From NCBI GenBank assembly GCA_018136815.1, contig CM030931.1, positions 5,947,515-6,011,514 on the forward strand: a stretch of 64,000 nt of DNA, in the 5' to 3' direction. The notes beneath the pieces were generated by a model. That model searched no databases, had not been told where the DNA came from, and saw only the letters and a program-made list of their open reading frames with translations. The position numbers were made by a program, and so were the translations under genes. This DNA comes from Isochrysis galbana (taxonomy: Eukaryota; Haptophyta; Isochrysidales; Isochrysidaceae). Shown here piece after piece: positions 21,432 through 32,720 of this stretch (within the stretch, counting starts at the first letter, position 1; every line of letters starts with the position of its first letter).

Positions 21432-22839
21432 CCAGCCGGCGCCGTCCCAGCGTCATGCTCTCCCCCCCCTCCTTGCTGGGCCTGCCCTAGGCGAGCAACC
21501 GACGCACCCCTCGTGTGCGCTTGGGCGCCGCAGGCGGTCCGCGTGCGTATGGGCGCCGCGGGTGTTCCGTGCGCGGTTAACGCACCCTACACGGCGCGGT
21601 GGCCTACTCCTCGATTCCTATGACTCCGCAATGTTTGCTAATGGGTGGGATGGGCCCGGGGCCCGTCGCCGATGTTGGGACGCCCTACGCGGCAACTCGG
21701 AATGTTTTGATCGACGTGGTTGTGGACGCCGCCCGTCCGATCCGGCCAGTCCGATTCGCTCTGTGGGCGGCCACGGCGAAGGAATGCGGGTCGATGCAAG
21801 GGCAGGCGGGTGTAGCACTACACAGCTGGAAGAAGGTGATCTAAGGGTGATGGAGATGATTAAGGCGCGGGAGAGGAGAAACCAGGCCGGTGCGTGAGCG
21901 CCGGGGGAGAGGAGAGGAGAGGTTGTACACTAATCATGTGAAAGTGTAAAGCGCAACTAGTCGAACACTCCAAGTCGACTTTTTACTTTTAGTTTCTTAA
22001 AGCTGCGGGGCTAGGAGGCTATTCCTAGGCCTCTCTTGGCAACTGGGCTTGCCTCACGGGTGGGCGGGGGCGAAAAAAAGAGAAAGAGAAAGAGAGGGGG
22101 CGGTGGCGTGGACTCTGAAGTTAGTCCAGGTGGGCTTGGGCGCGTCTTTTTCATGACGTTTGGGATCACTATCATCCAGCTCATGACCCATGACCCAAGT
22201 ACAGAACGCTTCTAAGGGAGCGGATACCTTTGCATTCATCGTGAGGGGTGAGGGGCGGGGCGGTTGTAGGCTGTGATCATTATCGCCGGTTTTTGCTAGG
22301 TTTTTTTAATGTTTTTTACTAGCTAGTTTCTAGTTTCCACTGTGTGGCTGGCGGAGTGGAGTGGCTGTGGCTGTGGCTGTGGACTGGTGCTCTAATGATT
22401 GTTGAGACATGGGATGGGGCTCTCCAGGAGCAACCGTACTCACGGAGGGCTGAGCACAGGGAGCGCTGGGGCTGGAGGGAGACATGGCACCGGCGGGAGC
22501 GCTGCTCACACGAGCCTGGGGCGACGGCGGTCGAGAGAGCTCGCCCAGAGCCCCAGGGAGTGCGGCCATGGGCGCGACTCTCGGAACTCTAGGACAAGAG
22601 AAAACGCGGGAAACACACGGGGCGCGCGCAAGGAAAGAAAGGGGGCGCACACATGAGAAAACAAGGAAGGGGGATCGAGAGCGATCACCCCTATCCTAAC
22701 ACACGGGGGGAAGAGAGGAAGATCGGGATCGGAGGATCCCGATCGGACGGAGAGGATGCGACCCAAAGGGAGAAACCGAAACACGCGAAGGCGGGAAAAC
22801 AAAGAGAGAGGGCCTCTCTTTGTTGGGAAACCTAAAGGG
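21432..22839. other. Intergenic stretch, no recognised gene
   Basis: GC-rich at the left, with simple TGTGGCTG repeats near 22350. ORFs here have no domain, no codon bias and conflicting frames. Nothing is supported. Confidence 0.4.
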
Positions 22840-22902
22840 CAACTATCGTTAAAACGATAGGGTCATGGAGCGCGCGCCGCCGCCCGCTCTCGCTGCCGCT
22901 GC
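22840..22902 (+). mobile_element. LINE 5' leader and first ORF1 codons, 63-bp fragment
   Basis: Identical over 63 bp to 7041-7103, including the leader hairpin and ATG plus 13 codons (MERAPPPALAAAA). Homology then stops abruptly at AATTAAGTTTATAC. The perfect identity implies a recent copy. Confidence 0.75.
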
Positions 22903-22904
22903 AA

Positions 22905-23560
22905 TTAAGTTTATACTTAGTTCGCCCATGGGGGGGCACGAGCCCCCCTCTCTCTCCACTCCTCCCCTGCCATGGGGGAGGAACCACTCACTCTCCCGGC
23001 ACGCCTGATGGCCTGCCAGGAGCACACAGCCCTGCTGACCCATTCCTCTCCCCACAGGCCCGCCTGACTCGCCCGCCCTGGCCCGTCGTGGCCTGCCCAT
23101 CCCTCTGACCAGCCCCTCCTCCCCCTGGGCCCCCCTGATCAGGACCCCCCAGCCAACTCCAGTCGACTGGCAGGGGCTCGAGAGCCAGCGAGGGAGAGGC
23201 AGGAGGGGCCAGGGCCATGCCCCAGCCTCACCTGCCCCCTGAGCTGCGCTCCCTGGCCCCTGCCGGCCTCCTGGCTCCTGGGGACCTGAAGAGGGGCCGC
23301 AGGCGCGCGCCATGGGCCCCCGCCGCAGGGAAGAGAGGAGGAAAAGGGAAGAGGGAGGGGAGGGGGGAGCGGCAGCTCTCCCCTCCGGCAGAAACGTGTC
23401 TTCTCGCCCCGTTTGGGTAAGAGAAGACGGGGGCGCCAGAGCCAGGAGGGAAGGGCCGCGGCTCGCCGCGGCCACTCGCTTCGGCGAGGAGAGATTAGCG
23501 CGCTCCTGGGCCCCTATTCACGAGTGCCCCCCCCCCCTTGCGTTGCTTTTACCCGAAAGG
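22905..23560. repeat. Interspersed repeat family A, copy 2
   Basis: Shares GCGAGGGAGAGGCAGGAGG, CTGCCCCCTGAGCTG and the following CCGCAGG-rich part with 1255-1400, and with 43330-43430. It directly follows the 63-bp LINE leader fragment. The sequence from 23560 to 24200 holds no recognised gene. Confidence 0.6.
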
Positions 23561-24232
23561 GGTTTTCCCCCAGCGTGGACTCGAGGAGAGGACGTGCTGG
23601 GTTCGCGGGGTCGGTGCGTGCACTGGGGGGAGGACAAATATCGAGGGGAGGGGGCAGTGCCCCCTCCCCCCGGTAGCACTCGGACACCTGGCTCGTCAGG
23701 CATGGCGGGATTCCGGGACGGAAAAGTTGTGTCCAATTAGCTAGTGGGGTTGGCTAGGATATAACATTAATTATTTTATTTCTTCTGATCCGGTCTTCCC
23801 CACCTCTAGCCTCTAGCCACAAGGCGTTTTCCGAGTGGGAGTGGGTAGGTACGACCTATGGAGAGGGAAGGGGTAAGGCTCCTCCGCTCTGAACCCGGCA
23901 GTCGGGCATTATTATCTCCCTCTGCTGACAACATGTACCTTTCTCGCTACCGCTATTGCTATTGTGTGAGCGGGCTACTGTTGAGGATGCTCGTTCTATC
24001 TCGATCGCAATAATGTGCTTGTGCTTGCGCGCTGAGCTACTTACCGCCTTGCCACCAATAGCCGCCCCGCTAGCCATGAGCACCGTGGTTCTCCAACACC
24101 ACCAGCCACAGGAGGCCGCAGGAAAGCTCGACACCTCATCTGGCGGTGAATTGTCACTGCACACAACAGGAAACGACAAGGCTGGCCACACGTAGTAGGG
24201 TGGCACGACACGCCCACAATGGTGTTGTGTTG

Positions 24233-25682
24233 CTACACGCCGACGGATTTCGAAAAGGCTTCGGCCGCCGCCAGGATTTGCGTCTCCATCGCCTCCTGCG
24301 GGTCCATGCTTGCCATTAGTGCCACGGGACCGTCAGTCGTGTCCACGGCCGCCGCGGACAGCGGCGGAGTGGCCGCACGCGCCGCTCCTTCATGCGGCTT
24401 GCCAGCCGACGCTCTGTCTAAGCAGATACGTGTTGGCTCGTTAGCGGCGGTGTCCACTCGCTCCGCCCCCTGTGCGACCTTCTCTCGCTTGGTCGGCAAG
24501 ACGGCACCGATGACGGGCGATCGCATCGCGGCCGCAGAGCCGAGCGCAAGCGGCTGCCGCTTCGGTGGTGCGGGCGGCGTGGTGCCGTTGGCGCTGGCGA
24601 GCTGTCGCTGCTCATAGAGCTGTTTACAAGGTAGCAAACTGCGCTTGTTGGCGGCGTCGTTCTTGCGCTGCGAGGTCGAGGAGGGACGATAGTAATTGAC
24701 GACAATGGCGGCACGGACAGCCGTGAGCAGCACTACTGCGGTCCGCGAACACGCTGCGGCACTGGCAGACGCCCGTGTGGCGACCCCTTACATCCCTATT
24801 ACCAGCGCTGCACTGTACTATGGAGCATGCTCACACCTTGGCCAAGTTGAAATGGTCCGATCGAAAGATGCGACCGAGCTCGTTTTCGATCTCGTGCCAT
24901 CGCTTCCGCTCATAGCACGTGAAGAGCGTCCGCGTCAAAAAGTCGTAGAGCGCCTCGAAGAATTGGCGGTCCTGCCACACAACAAAGCGGTTAGAGGCAC
25001 ATGAGCGTTGTGTCCGCTTTGCCCGCAGCATCCGCGTGGTGCACCTGGTGCAGGTTGGCATAGTTGGAGTGGCGCATCAAGATGGCAGCGTAGACCGAGG
25101 CGACGTCACGCATCCGAGATTCGCACTTGTTGCGCAGTCGCAACGCATCCGCCTCGTCCTCTGCCTTGGCCACCTGCGTAGAGGGATGGCGGTTATAGCT
25201 TGACATCGCTGCTCGGAGGGGCGACATTCGGCGAGGCGGGAGTAGGGTCGACGGACGCGTGGGTTTCGGAGCCGAGCGAAAGAAGGCTTGCCTCGAAGAA
25301 GGCCGAAAAGTATCCCGTGCACGCATGTAGGAACTTGTCCATCAGCTCGCTCTGGCAGAAGGCCCTGAATTTGACTGAAATCTTCTCGCTGATCGCTGCA
25401 AGCACCACTCCTGCAGTGCGAGGCGCCGGCGCGTGAGCACGCATGCCGGCGGTCGGCGCGAGCCGGGATGTGGCACGCGTAGCCCACACCTTTGTTGTGC
25501 TCCAGGTCTAACTCGCTCTCGGCGTCTATGCCATCGGTCGGCGTGGGTGAGACAACGCGGCCGCGCGACGGCTGACGTTGTACCAGAGAAGGTGGCGAGC
25601 CCGGCCGGTGGCCAAGCGAGGGCGGTGGATGCGCCAGTCCGCGCGCGGGGAGACCCCTTGCCTCGGCCGCGGAGAAAACCAT
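24233..25682 (-). CDS. Five-exon protein resembling PPP1R36 (protein phosphatase 1 regulatory subunit 36)
   Basis: Exons on the minus strand: 25682-25490, 25410-25292, 25173-25045, 24971-24837 and 24667-24233. The introns are 79, 118, 73 and 169 nt, and the phases agree throughout, giving 336 residues. Intron 2 uses a GC donor (GAG|GCAAGC), the same hexamer as HemW intron 1; an alternative GT donor 42 nt downstream is also in phase. Residues 1-63 are Pro/Ser/Arg-rich. The core is helical: FCQSELMDKFLHACTGYF, then YAAILMRHSNYANLHQ joined to DRQFFEALYDFLTRTLF, then WHEIENELGRIFRSDHFNLA. The HSNY...QQDR.FFEALY and ELGRIFR...FNLA patterns recall PPP1R36, linked to cilia and sperm flagella, but this is recognition from memory. 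The C-terminal 140 residues are disordered. The start ATG at 25682 is the first plausible one (GAGATGG). Confidence 0.6.
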
Positions 25683-25801
25683 CTCGCGCCGCCGCCGCGC
25701 ACGCCGAGCGGGGATGCGGAGGAGGGGACGGCCCTCCCTGCCGGTTGGGCGCGCGACGTCCCGACAGTGGCGGGGGAGAGGGGAGTGAGGGAAGCGCGCG
25801 T

Positions 25802-25927
25802 AACGGACGGGTGCGCTAGAGTAGTAGGTTGTTGCGTCGGCAATGGGTTTTCGGTGCTCGTTACAAGAGAAAAAGAAATCGATCTTTCGTCTTTCGTGGC
25901 GACAAAGCTGCGAAGGACGAAAGCATG
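25802..25927 (+). repeat. 126-bp direct repeat, copy 1
   Basis: AACGGACGGGTGCGCTAGAG at the start and GCGAAGGACGAAAGCATG at the end. About 95% identical by eye to 26032-26157. It lies in the 5' flank of the minus-strand PPP1R36-like gene. Confidence 0.85.
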
Positions 25928-26031
25928 CCCTTATTGGGACCACTGTGAATGCGGTATGAGAGGGGCAGGACAGGACGCCTCCCACATCCCAGGTGGTAAG
26001 AGGTAAGTCATCGTCGGCATTTTTATGGTTC

Positions 26032-26157
26032 AACGGACGGGCGCGCTAGAGTAGTAGGTTGTTGCGTCGGCAATGGGTTTTCGGTGCTCGTTACAAGAGA
26101 AAAAGATATCGGACTTTCGTCTTTCGTGGCGACAGAGCTGCGAAGGACGAAAGCATG
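26032..26157 (+). repeat. 126-bp direct repeat, copy 2
   Basis: Same orientation as 25802-25927, separated from it by 104 bp. It ends exactly where the CCCCC/GGGGG hairpin cluster begins. Confidence 0.85.
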
Positions 26158-26373
26158 TGTTACCCCCCAGGAGCCAACGCCCCCCAGGAGCTATCGGGGG
26201 CCCCCAGGAGCTATCGGGGGGAAATTTTCTCCCGATCGCCAACAGCCCCACCGAGAGCTATCGGGGGACCGAGAGAATCCCCCGAGAGCTGTTGGGAGAT
26301 TGCTCATGGGGGGTGCCGTAAGCGGATCTCCCAGTAGCTATCGGGGGGAGAGGAAATCCCCCGAGAGCAAACG
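26158..26373 (+). repeat. Hairpin cluster (GAGCTATCGGGGG units), left copy
   Basis: Begins GTTACCCCCCAGGAGCC (offset one base) and contains about nine units related to CCCCCGATAGCTATCGGGGG, each a near-perfect palindrome. An inverted copy lies at 38876-39157, ending GGCTCCTGGGGGGTAAC. Both are joined to long CT tracts. The first 120 bp of the two copies match closely, including the single-copy segment AAATTTTCTCCCGATCGCCA. Confidence 0.85.
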
Positions 26374-26377
26374 GGGG

Positions 26378-26467
<90 letters not shown>

Positions 26468-26560
26468 CCTCCCTCCCTCCCTCCCTCCCTCCCTCCCTCC
26501 CCCCCCCCCCCTCTCCCCCCCCCCCTCCCCCCCCCCCCCTCCCTCCCTCCCTCTCTCGGG
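26374..26560 (+). repeat. CT, CCCT and poly-C microsatellite
   Basis: (CT)n to about 26463, then (CCCT)n, then C-runs with occasional T. Polar ORFs through it are artefacts. Confidence 0.9.
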
Positions 26561-27284
26561 AGGCAGCGGTAGGGTGCGCGCGACAGCGCCCTTCGTCTCA
26601 GCCGCAACCTCAGTGGGTGGGGGAAGGAAGGGGAGGAGGTGTCGTTCCGTCAAATGTGGGACATGAGTCGAATTGAGCGATCGAATGTCCACAGTTGTAC
26701 ACAGCGTTATTTTAAAATTAAACTAGCGTAACATTCCCTGCTTCCCGCGACGCGTGTCCCCCCGGAGGGCGCCGTGTCGGCGCTTTTCGATTGTGATTAC
26801 TTGTAACTATGGGCACGGCCACCCCGCGGGGGCGCCGTGCGTGCGCATAGAAACTTTTCCCCCTAGGGCCCACATTAACGTAAAGTAGCCGTATACGAGA
26901 TGTTTCGCTGCGCAGCGCTGGGATTTTTTTGTTCTGGCGCGGCGTACTATCTCTTGCACTACGCTGACACTAGGGGAACTTACACTTAAGATACAAGCAT
27001 TCAGGCACACATCACACCTATGACTCGTCACGTACGCGACGAGGGGGAAAGTAATCAATGACGTGATACGAGTGCAGTGTCCCATAAGGCAAACCATCGG
27101 CGCGGGCTTGTTCGCCTCACTGGGGGTTCATGTGCCTCTGCTCTCGTGACAGGAGTAGCGGGCGGCGGACGTTCCATGTCCCCATCCAATGGGCCGGCTA
27201 TTGCAGACTCCTCCAACTCTCCCGCGTGACTATCCCGCTCAACCACCCCCCCTGCGATCTCGGCACCCTCATTCTCGACGCTAT
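26561..27284. other. Intergenic stretch, no recognised gene
   Basis: Mixed-composition sequence between the microsatellite and repeat family D. ORFs are short and without family features. Confidence 0.4.
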
Positions 27285-27770
27285 CGAGCGCTTCGAGCGA
27301 GGAGGTAGACTTACGGTCGGAGGGTTGCAACGCGTGGCGTCGGCAAGTAGGGACGAGGCTAGCTAGCGAGCTAGTGGAAGAGAGAGAATGAGAATGAGAG
27401 CTTCTTAGGTCCGAGGTAGACACGGGGGACTACAACACATGGACAGAAAAAGGTAAGGACACAGAACCACACAAACTAAACCAAACAGGGCGAAAACTAA
27501 CCACACCAGGACGGACGGCTAGACGGCTATGCGTCGGCACCAAGGCAATTCAGCAACGCGCAGACATGCGACAGAGGGGTCGGAACAACGAGGGCGGACC
27601 TCGCTGGGGAGCTACGACCGATACACTGAGAGAATGCAAAAGACGATCATGGAACATTTGATGACATCGAGAGAAAGTAAGAGAAGAGGCGGTATACCAA
27701 TCGACGAGACCTTGAGGCTTAAAATAACCGACCGGTTAGAAGTAAAAGTCTGTCATCGTATGGAATACGA
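27285..27770 (+). repeat. Interspersed repeat family D (about 490 bp), copy 1
   Basis: Matches 37095-37585 in the same orientation at roughly 85-90% identity, with shared words such as GACGAGGCTAGCTAGCGAGC, AATGAGAGCTTCTTAGGTCC and GAAGTAAAAGTCTGTC. The copies are 9.8 kb apart. They might be LTR-like, but no TG...CA boundary or target duplication could be fixed. Confidence 0.75.
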
Positions 27771-27915
27771 CAAAGAGAGAGGGCGCTCCACAACCCAAGA
27801 CCCTATGCGTCCAAGCGAAGCTTTTGACCGAGAACGAGAACGAGAGAATTATAACGATAAATAAATGCCGAACGACGAAGAGAAGAGAGAAGCCTAACGA
27901 GTGTCGACTCGCGAA
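27771..27915 (+). repeat. Repeat segment shared, inverted, with 32700-32860
   Basis: AAGCGAAGCTTTTGACCGAG, AATTATAACGATAAAT and GAGTGTCGACTCGCGAATGC occur in both, in opposite orientation. Confidence 0.7.
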
Positions 27916-27919
27916 TGCG

Positions 27920-28030
27920 ACAGAGCACCTTTGAAGTCGTCTCCTCTCTCCTCCGCCGCACCTGCCGCCGGCATGCCTCCTTCCTCATTGCCCTCAGGCC
28001 CTATGGGCCATTCCAATTCGTCATAGGCTC
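27920..28030 (+). repeat. Interspersed repeat family B, copy
   Basis: TTTGAAGTCGTCTCCTCTC, then GCCGCCGGCATGCCTCCTTC and CCTCAGGCCCTATGGGCCAT, as at 3950-4020 and 35500-35570. The following 28030-28670 holds short duplications (GAAASTTGAACGAGGGG at 28075 and 28460) but no gene. Confidence 0.7.
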
Positions 28031-28673
28031 CAGTTACCCATGGAGACATGGAGACCATAGAAAGAGTACACACGGAAACGTGAACGAGGGGCGCGACAAA
28101 CAGCGGACGGCGGCATTCATAGACAGCGAACTTTAGTTTGCGCAGGTGAACGCCAACGGAGCAGCGGGCGCGCGAAGACCGGGGGAAAGAAAATCAGGAT
28201 CGAATAAGGGCGTCACCTCCCCTCTCTTTCCCTCGCCGCCGCGCGCACCACCGGCCACGAGCCCCCAGCCCCACGCTAACGCACACACACACAAGCGCTC
28301 AAACTTATACCCGCCACCATCCCCTTTCGCCTCCTTGTTTCTAAAGGTGGAGCAGGCAAACGGCAAACGGCACTAGCACAATACAACTAGTCTAGGTCTA
28401 GGTCTAGGCCACGCCAAGCTCCAGTTACCAGTTACCCATTACCCATAGAAAGCGCACACACGGAAACTTGAACGAGGGGAGACAAGCAGCGGACGGCGGC
28501 GTTCATCTGCTGGCTGTCAGCACTTCAAGGCTTCCCCGACCGCGGGAATTTTCAGAACGAACACAATGCGTGAGAGGCGAGAGGCTGTGTTGAAGATCCA
28601 TAATTTCTCGTGCGATACAGGAGCTATAAACACTAGGTATATATATTGAATTTAAGCACTGCACTGCAAGACC

Positions 28674-28746
28674 TCCTCGTTAACTCAGTTGGTAGAGTGT
28701 GCGACTCTTAATCGTTTAGTCATGGGTTCGAGCCCCATACGAGGAA
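28674..28746 (+). tRNA. tRNA-Lys (anticodon CUU), copy 1
   Basis: A 73-nt cloverleaf. The acceptor arms TCCTCGT / ACGAGGA pair over 7 bp and the discriminator is A. The D arm contains CTCAGTTGGTAGAG, the anticodon loop is CTCTTAA with CTT as anticodon, and the T arm is ATGGG TTCGAGC CCCAT. The B box (GGTTCGAGCCC) is perfect. A TTTTT pol III terminator follows at 28751. Two departures from a typical cytosolic tRNA-Lys are the U1-A72 pair and a U27-U43 mismatch in the anticodon stem. Confidence 0.85.
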
Positions 28747-29100
28747 AAAAATTTTTGCCTTTCCCTGGAGAGAGGGTACATTGAAGATTGAAGCCTTCAG
28801 TGGGCAACTTCTTGAAAGATTCTGAGACAGAAACTTCCGTTCCACCACTCACGACTTTTCCCAAAAAAATTCTTCGTGCGATACAGCAGGCAGCAACCTC
28901 CGCTCCACAACCCACGACTTTTCAAGAATTCTCTTCCTAGGTGTTTCAAAATTCCAAAAAAATGACATGGCTGTTATTAGTGCGGTCAAACAAAAACAGG
29001 CCTTTTTAGGGTTTAGGGGTGAAAAAAGACCTCTCAGAGTTGAGGAATTTGAGCATTGAGGATTTTTTTCAATCGTTCCCAATACACCGGCCAACGCCTT
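28747..29100. other. Intergenic DNA with small internal duplication
   Basis: A CCACNACYCACGACTTTTC-containing unit is repeated at about 28836 and 28902. The segment 29021-29098 (GGTGAAAAAAGACCTCTCAG to GTTCCCAATACACC) recurs at 50130-50215. Confidence 0.5.
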
Positions 29101-29511
29101 TACCCTTTATTTTTTATTTTGGGTCGCATCCGAGGCGGCTTGCCTTCATTTGGTCTCCTTTCCCTTTTCCCTCCGGTTTCTTCCCCTCCCGCGGGGAGTC
29201 TCACCCTACCATGAGCCCCCCGCGAGCACCCCGAAGGAGAGGCCCAGGAGCACCGGGACCGAGGGCACGGCGGGGCAGCGTGGGAGGGCGCGAGGCCAAT
29301 CTCGGAGCGAGATCGCTTCCTTTCCCTCGCGGAGCGCGGAGAGACCCCCCACGAGATATCTTGGGACCGGAGAATGTTTTGGACGAATCTTCCTGCCGTC
29401 GGCCGAGGAGAGGCGGACGGAGAGAGAGAGAGAGAGTCTCGCAGAGCGACTGCAGAACGAGAAGTCGAAGTCATGCCGGTTTATTACCTTAAACGAGCCA
29501 ACAACCAACAC

Positions 29512-29711
29512 TTATAGTAACAGCAAAAACAAAATTCGAATCGCAAATTTCGAGACCAAAATCTGCAAACCTGGACTTGAGACCATGGGGAATCCGAATC
29601 TGTGTGTCTTGTGCGTCAGTGGCAACACGGGGAACTGTTCAATTGTAATTGTGAGCGCGTACCTTACACGAATATTCATGCCTACAGCCTTCAGATGGGC
29701 AGGAATACAAC
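29512..29711. repeat. Interspersed repeat family E, copy 1
   Basis: Runs from AGCAAAAACAAAATTCGAAT to GATGGGCAGGAATACAAC. Nearly identical to 30371-30570 (same orientation); a diverged inverted copy lies at 45838-46020. Confidence 0.85.
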
Positions 29712-30189
29712 AGCGGACAAACAAGCGGGCTGCAAGCAACCACATGAGGGATGGGTGGGCATGGCGCGCGCGCGCGGAGTGCAAGCGAGGCCGTGCGATT
29801 GAGTGAGGGATGTCTTCAAACTATCGAATCAAGCCGATGCTTGATCGTGGCAAGTCTCAATGGGGCATGCTAGGGGCACAGAGTGTGAAGAGAAGTCTTG
29901 AGAGAGGGGGAGGGAGCGCGCTACATCACGACGACGGCCCACGAGACACCACCCCACATCACTCACTCACCAACAAGAAAACTCCGAAATCTAACGCAAC
30001 ATCGCACAAACAAACCAATGAAATCAATAAGGACAAACGAACAAATTCGGCGTGCAATGCGGCGGAGCTTCGAGACTTCGAGACAACTCACTGGTGAAAA
30101 CAAAACTCACTCAATTTTTCTCACACAACGCATGGTGGAGACACTGCATCCGCATAGAGTATATAAAATACTCTGGATGCGACAGGGGC
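29712..30189. other. Intergenic stretch, no recognised feature
   Basis: No gene-like ORF with family features on either strand. Confidence 0.35.
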
Positions 30190-30370
30190 CCGTTATATAT
30201 TTCTGCGCGGTTGTCAGTGTCAGAGGCCTGAAATTGAGTATTTTTCGAAAATTTTGCCGAAGGACCCCGGGTTTTTTTGCTTTTTGCTGGTCTCTCATAC
30301 CAGAACCTATAGGGAGCTTATTTAGGTCCTCGTTTGCCCCTTCGCACCCCCCTAGTGAGTGACCGGGCTA
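30190..30370 (+). repeat. Interspersed repeat family C, copy 2
   Basis: AGTATTTTTCGAAAATTTTG, AACCTATAGGGAGCTTATTT and AGTGAGTGACCGGGCTAA match 9510-9673 in order. It runs directly into family E. Confidence 0.65.
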
Positions 30371-30573
30371 ATAGTGACTGCAAAAACAAAATTCGAATCG
30401 CAAATTTTGAGACCAAAATCTGCAAACCTGGACTTGAGTCCATGGGGAATCCGAATCTGTGTGTCTTGTGCGTCAGTGACAACACGGGGAACTGTTCAAC
30501 TGTGAGTGTGGGCGCGTACCTTACACGAATATTCATGCCTACAGCCTTCAGATGGGCAGGAATACAACATCGG
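30371..30573. repeat. Interspersed repeat family E, copy 2
   Basis: Near-identical to 29512-29711 with only a few substitutions, for example GACTTGAGT against GACTTGAGA. Confidence 0.85.
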
Positions 30574-30861
30574 GGCGATGGCATTCCGTCTCCTCGCGTG
30601 TTGGCCATCGGCGAAACGAGCGGAGTTGTCTCGTCCATGTTCCTTCCGGTTGGCGCTCATGTGGCGACGTGTGATCTTTTCTCGTCCAAAAAAAATCTGA
30701 TGGTTCTGGCTACTACTGCTCGCTACGGGAGGGACCTGTCGCATGTCGCACTCATGGCTCATGGTCATGGTACTGACTCATAATAAAGAAATGTTTGACC
30801 GCCCTGCAAAAAATTTCCTCGCAAGAAACTCACAACTTTTTGATGTCCTCACAACAAACTA

Positions 30862-30975
30862 ACTGAAAAAGGGGGAAAATATATTTCCACTAACTGAAAA
30901 AGGGGGAAAATATATTTCCACTCACTGAAAAAGGGGGAAAATATATTTCCACAAACTGAAAAAGGGGGGGGAAAT
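30862..30975 (+). repeat. Tandem array, about 33-bp unit, four copies
   Basis: The unit is AACTGAAAAAGGGGGAAAATA followed by TATTTCCACT (joined). It lies just downstream (in transcript sense) of the minus-strand tRNA at 30992-31064. The last copy is degenerate. Confidence 0.85.
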
Positions 30976-30991
30976 ATCAGAGCAAAATATA

Positions 30992-31064
30992 TTCCTCGTA
31001 TGGGGCTCGAACCCATGACTAAACGATTAAGAGTCGCACACTCTGCCAACTGAGTTAACGAGGA
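30992..31064 (-). tRNA. tRNA-Lys (anticodon CUU), copy 2
   Basis: Same 73-nt cloverleaf as copy 1, with one change in the D arm (GGCAGAG for GGTAGAG). A TTTT terminator lies about 6 nt downstream on the minus strand. The flanks are unlike those of the other copies, so it is not part of a longer duplicated block. Confidence 0.85.
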
Positions 31065-32005
31065 GCACATCATGCACGCCAATGCCATAAAGCAATTTAT
31101 ATACGTTATATGTTCTGGTGCACGCAGATCACACGCAGAGCGACTGATTGAGAGCCGCAAGGTAACGATGGCACCAATGCGGTAACCATCGCGGCGTTCT
31201 CGAGAAACAGGACTATTGGCGCGCACATCGTAGCCTAGTATCCAAGGATATTTATACATCGTAGTATAATATAAAACAACGGAAACGGACAACTGAATAA
31301 TATTTAGTGTCGCTACTACCACTCTACCAATAGCCACTAGCCATGCACCAACATCCCAAAAAAATCTTGAAGGTGGCCGTTGAGCTACTAGAAGCTCACC
31401 CTTTATCCAGGCACCCGCCGACCTCGCCTTGGCCCCTACCATACTCCCCTTCCCCTTCTTCCTCCCCCCCCCTCTTATTATTACTCTTATACTTTTAATT
31501 AGGTCGCGTTCTGTGTTCTGTCGAATATAAAAACCTTATAATATTGTTACCGCACATGCACATGCGGCCATGGACCCACTACTTTAACGCAGGACACTTT
31601 CTACACCCCCTCTCCCCCGGCCCTTTCCCCCCCCGCCATCAGGCGACTCCCCCAGTACACTACTAGAGGGAGAGGGGTAAAGGGTAAAGGGCTTAGCTAT
31701 AGCTATAGCTATTAGATATGGTCCGGCGGCCCGCGGCCCGCGGCCCGCGCCCCCACGTCAAAAATAATGATACGTACAACCTACTTTTATAAGTAGGGGT
31801 CAATGGGGGCCTCTGTCGCATCCGCGATCGACCTTTCTGTTTTAGAAGTTGTCTGCGTTTCTATGTTCCCTCCTTCGAACAACTCAAGACCCGGAAATGG
31901 AAGGCCAACGTCACCGAACTATTCCGAACTAGGAGCTGGGACCAGCCAGTGCATTCGGAGCACGAAACCGCAACTTCGGACCACGACATCACACGACAAG
32001 CTAGT
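31065..32005. other. Intergenic stretch with minor repeats
   Basis: Contains a GCTATA-repeat near 31690 and a short match to family A (ACAACCTACTTTTATAAGTA, 31778). No supported gene. Confidence 0.4.
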
Positions 32006-32720
32006 GTCGAACATGCGATGACTACAGGCTCGTAGGCAGAGGGCCGTTCGATCGAGCCGGCAGCTGACGCGGCCGTGAAAGAGTCGTTGTTTGTTGCTGG
32101 CGGGAAGATGTCTGAGAGGTCATGGTAGGAGTAGCTGTCAGTGTCTGCCATCGAGCGGAGCTTCTTTGACGAATTGTGATGGCCCATAGGGCCTGAGGGC
32201 AATGAGGAAGGAGGCATGCCGGCGGCAGGCGCGGCGGAGGAGACGGCTTCAGAGGTGCTGACGGGCTGAAGCCCGTCAGCAAAGGAAGGCGGGCAGGCGG
32301 GCTTGAGCGAGGGCGAGGACGGCGGCGAGAGCGACATCGAGCGAGTAGCGAGAGGCGAGGGTGAGTGTGAGGAGGGCTGTGATGGCAGGGGCTGGCGAGG
32401 CGAGGCGAGATTGTAGGGTATGAGTGTTACGAGAGCGAGAGCGACGAGAGCGAGAGCGACGGATGACGACTGACGACAGGACGACGGACAGAGACACCCA
32501 GGAAAACTCCCCGACTCTCGCCCCACGACTTTCTCACATAACTCGACTGAAATCAAACCCTCCTCCCCGCCGGGAGTCGGGTGAATGAAATTCTGGACTG
32601 GGTCGGGCAACCCCATTTGGGTGTCTGGACAGTGAACGAACGGCGCACGAAGGGCTGTGGGGCGGTGAGGCGCTCCTAGCGGCCACCTAAATCCTAAATT
32701 TCTGTCGCATTCGCGAGTCG
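32006..32720 (-). repeat. Composite repeat block containing families B and F
   Basis: Segment 32006-32160 (starting GAACATGCGATGACTACAG and containing GATCGAGCCGGCAGCTGACG) recurs at 36950-37110. Segment 32160-32290 is an inverted family B copy with the CTGACGGGCT hairpin. Segment 32290-32440 matches 35335-35480 inverted. Segment 32440-32570 matches 33160-33300 inverted. A long minus ORF across it is repeat translation, without family features. Confidence 0.65.
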
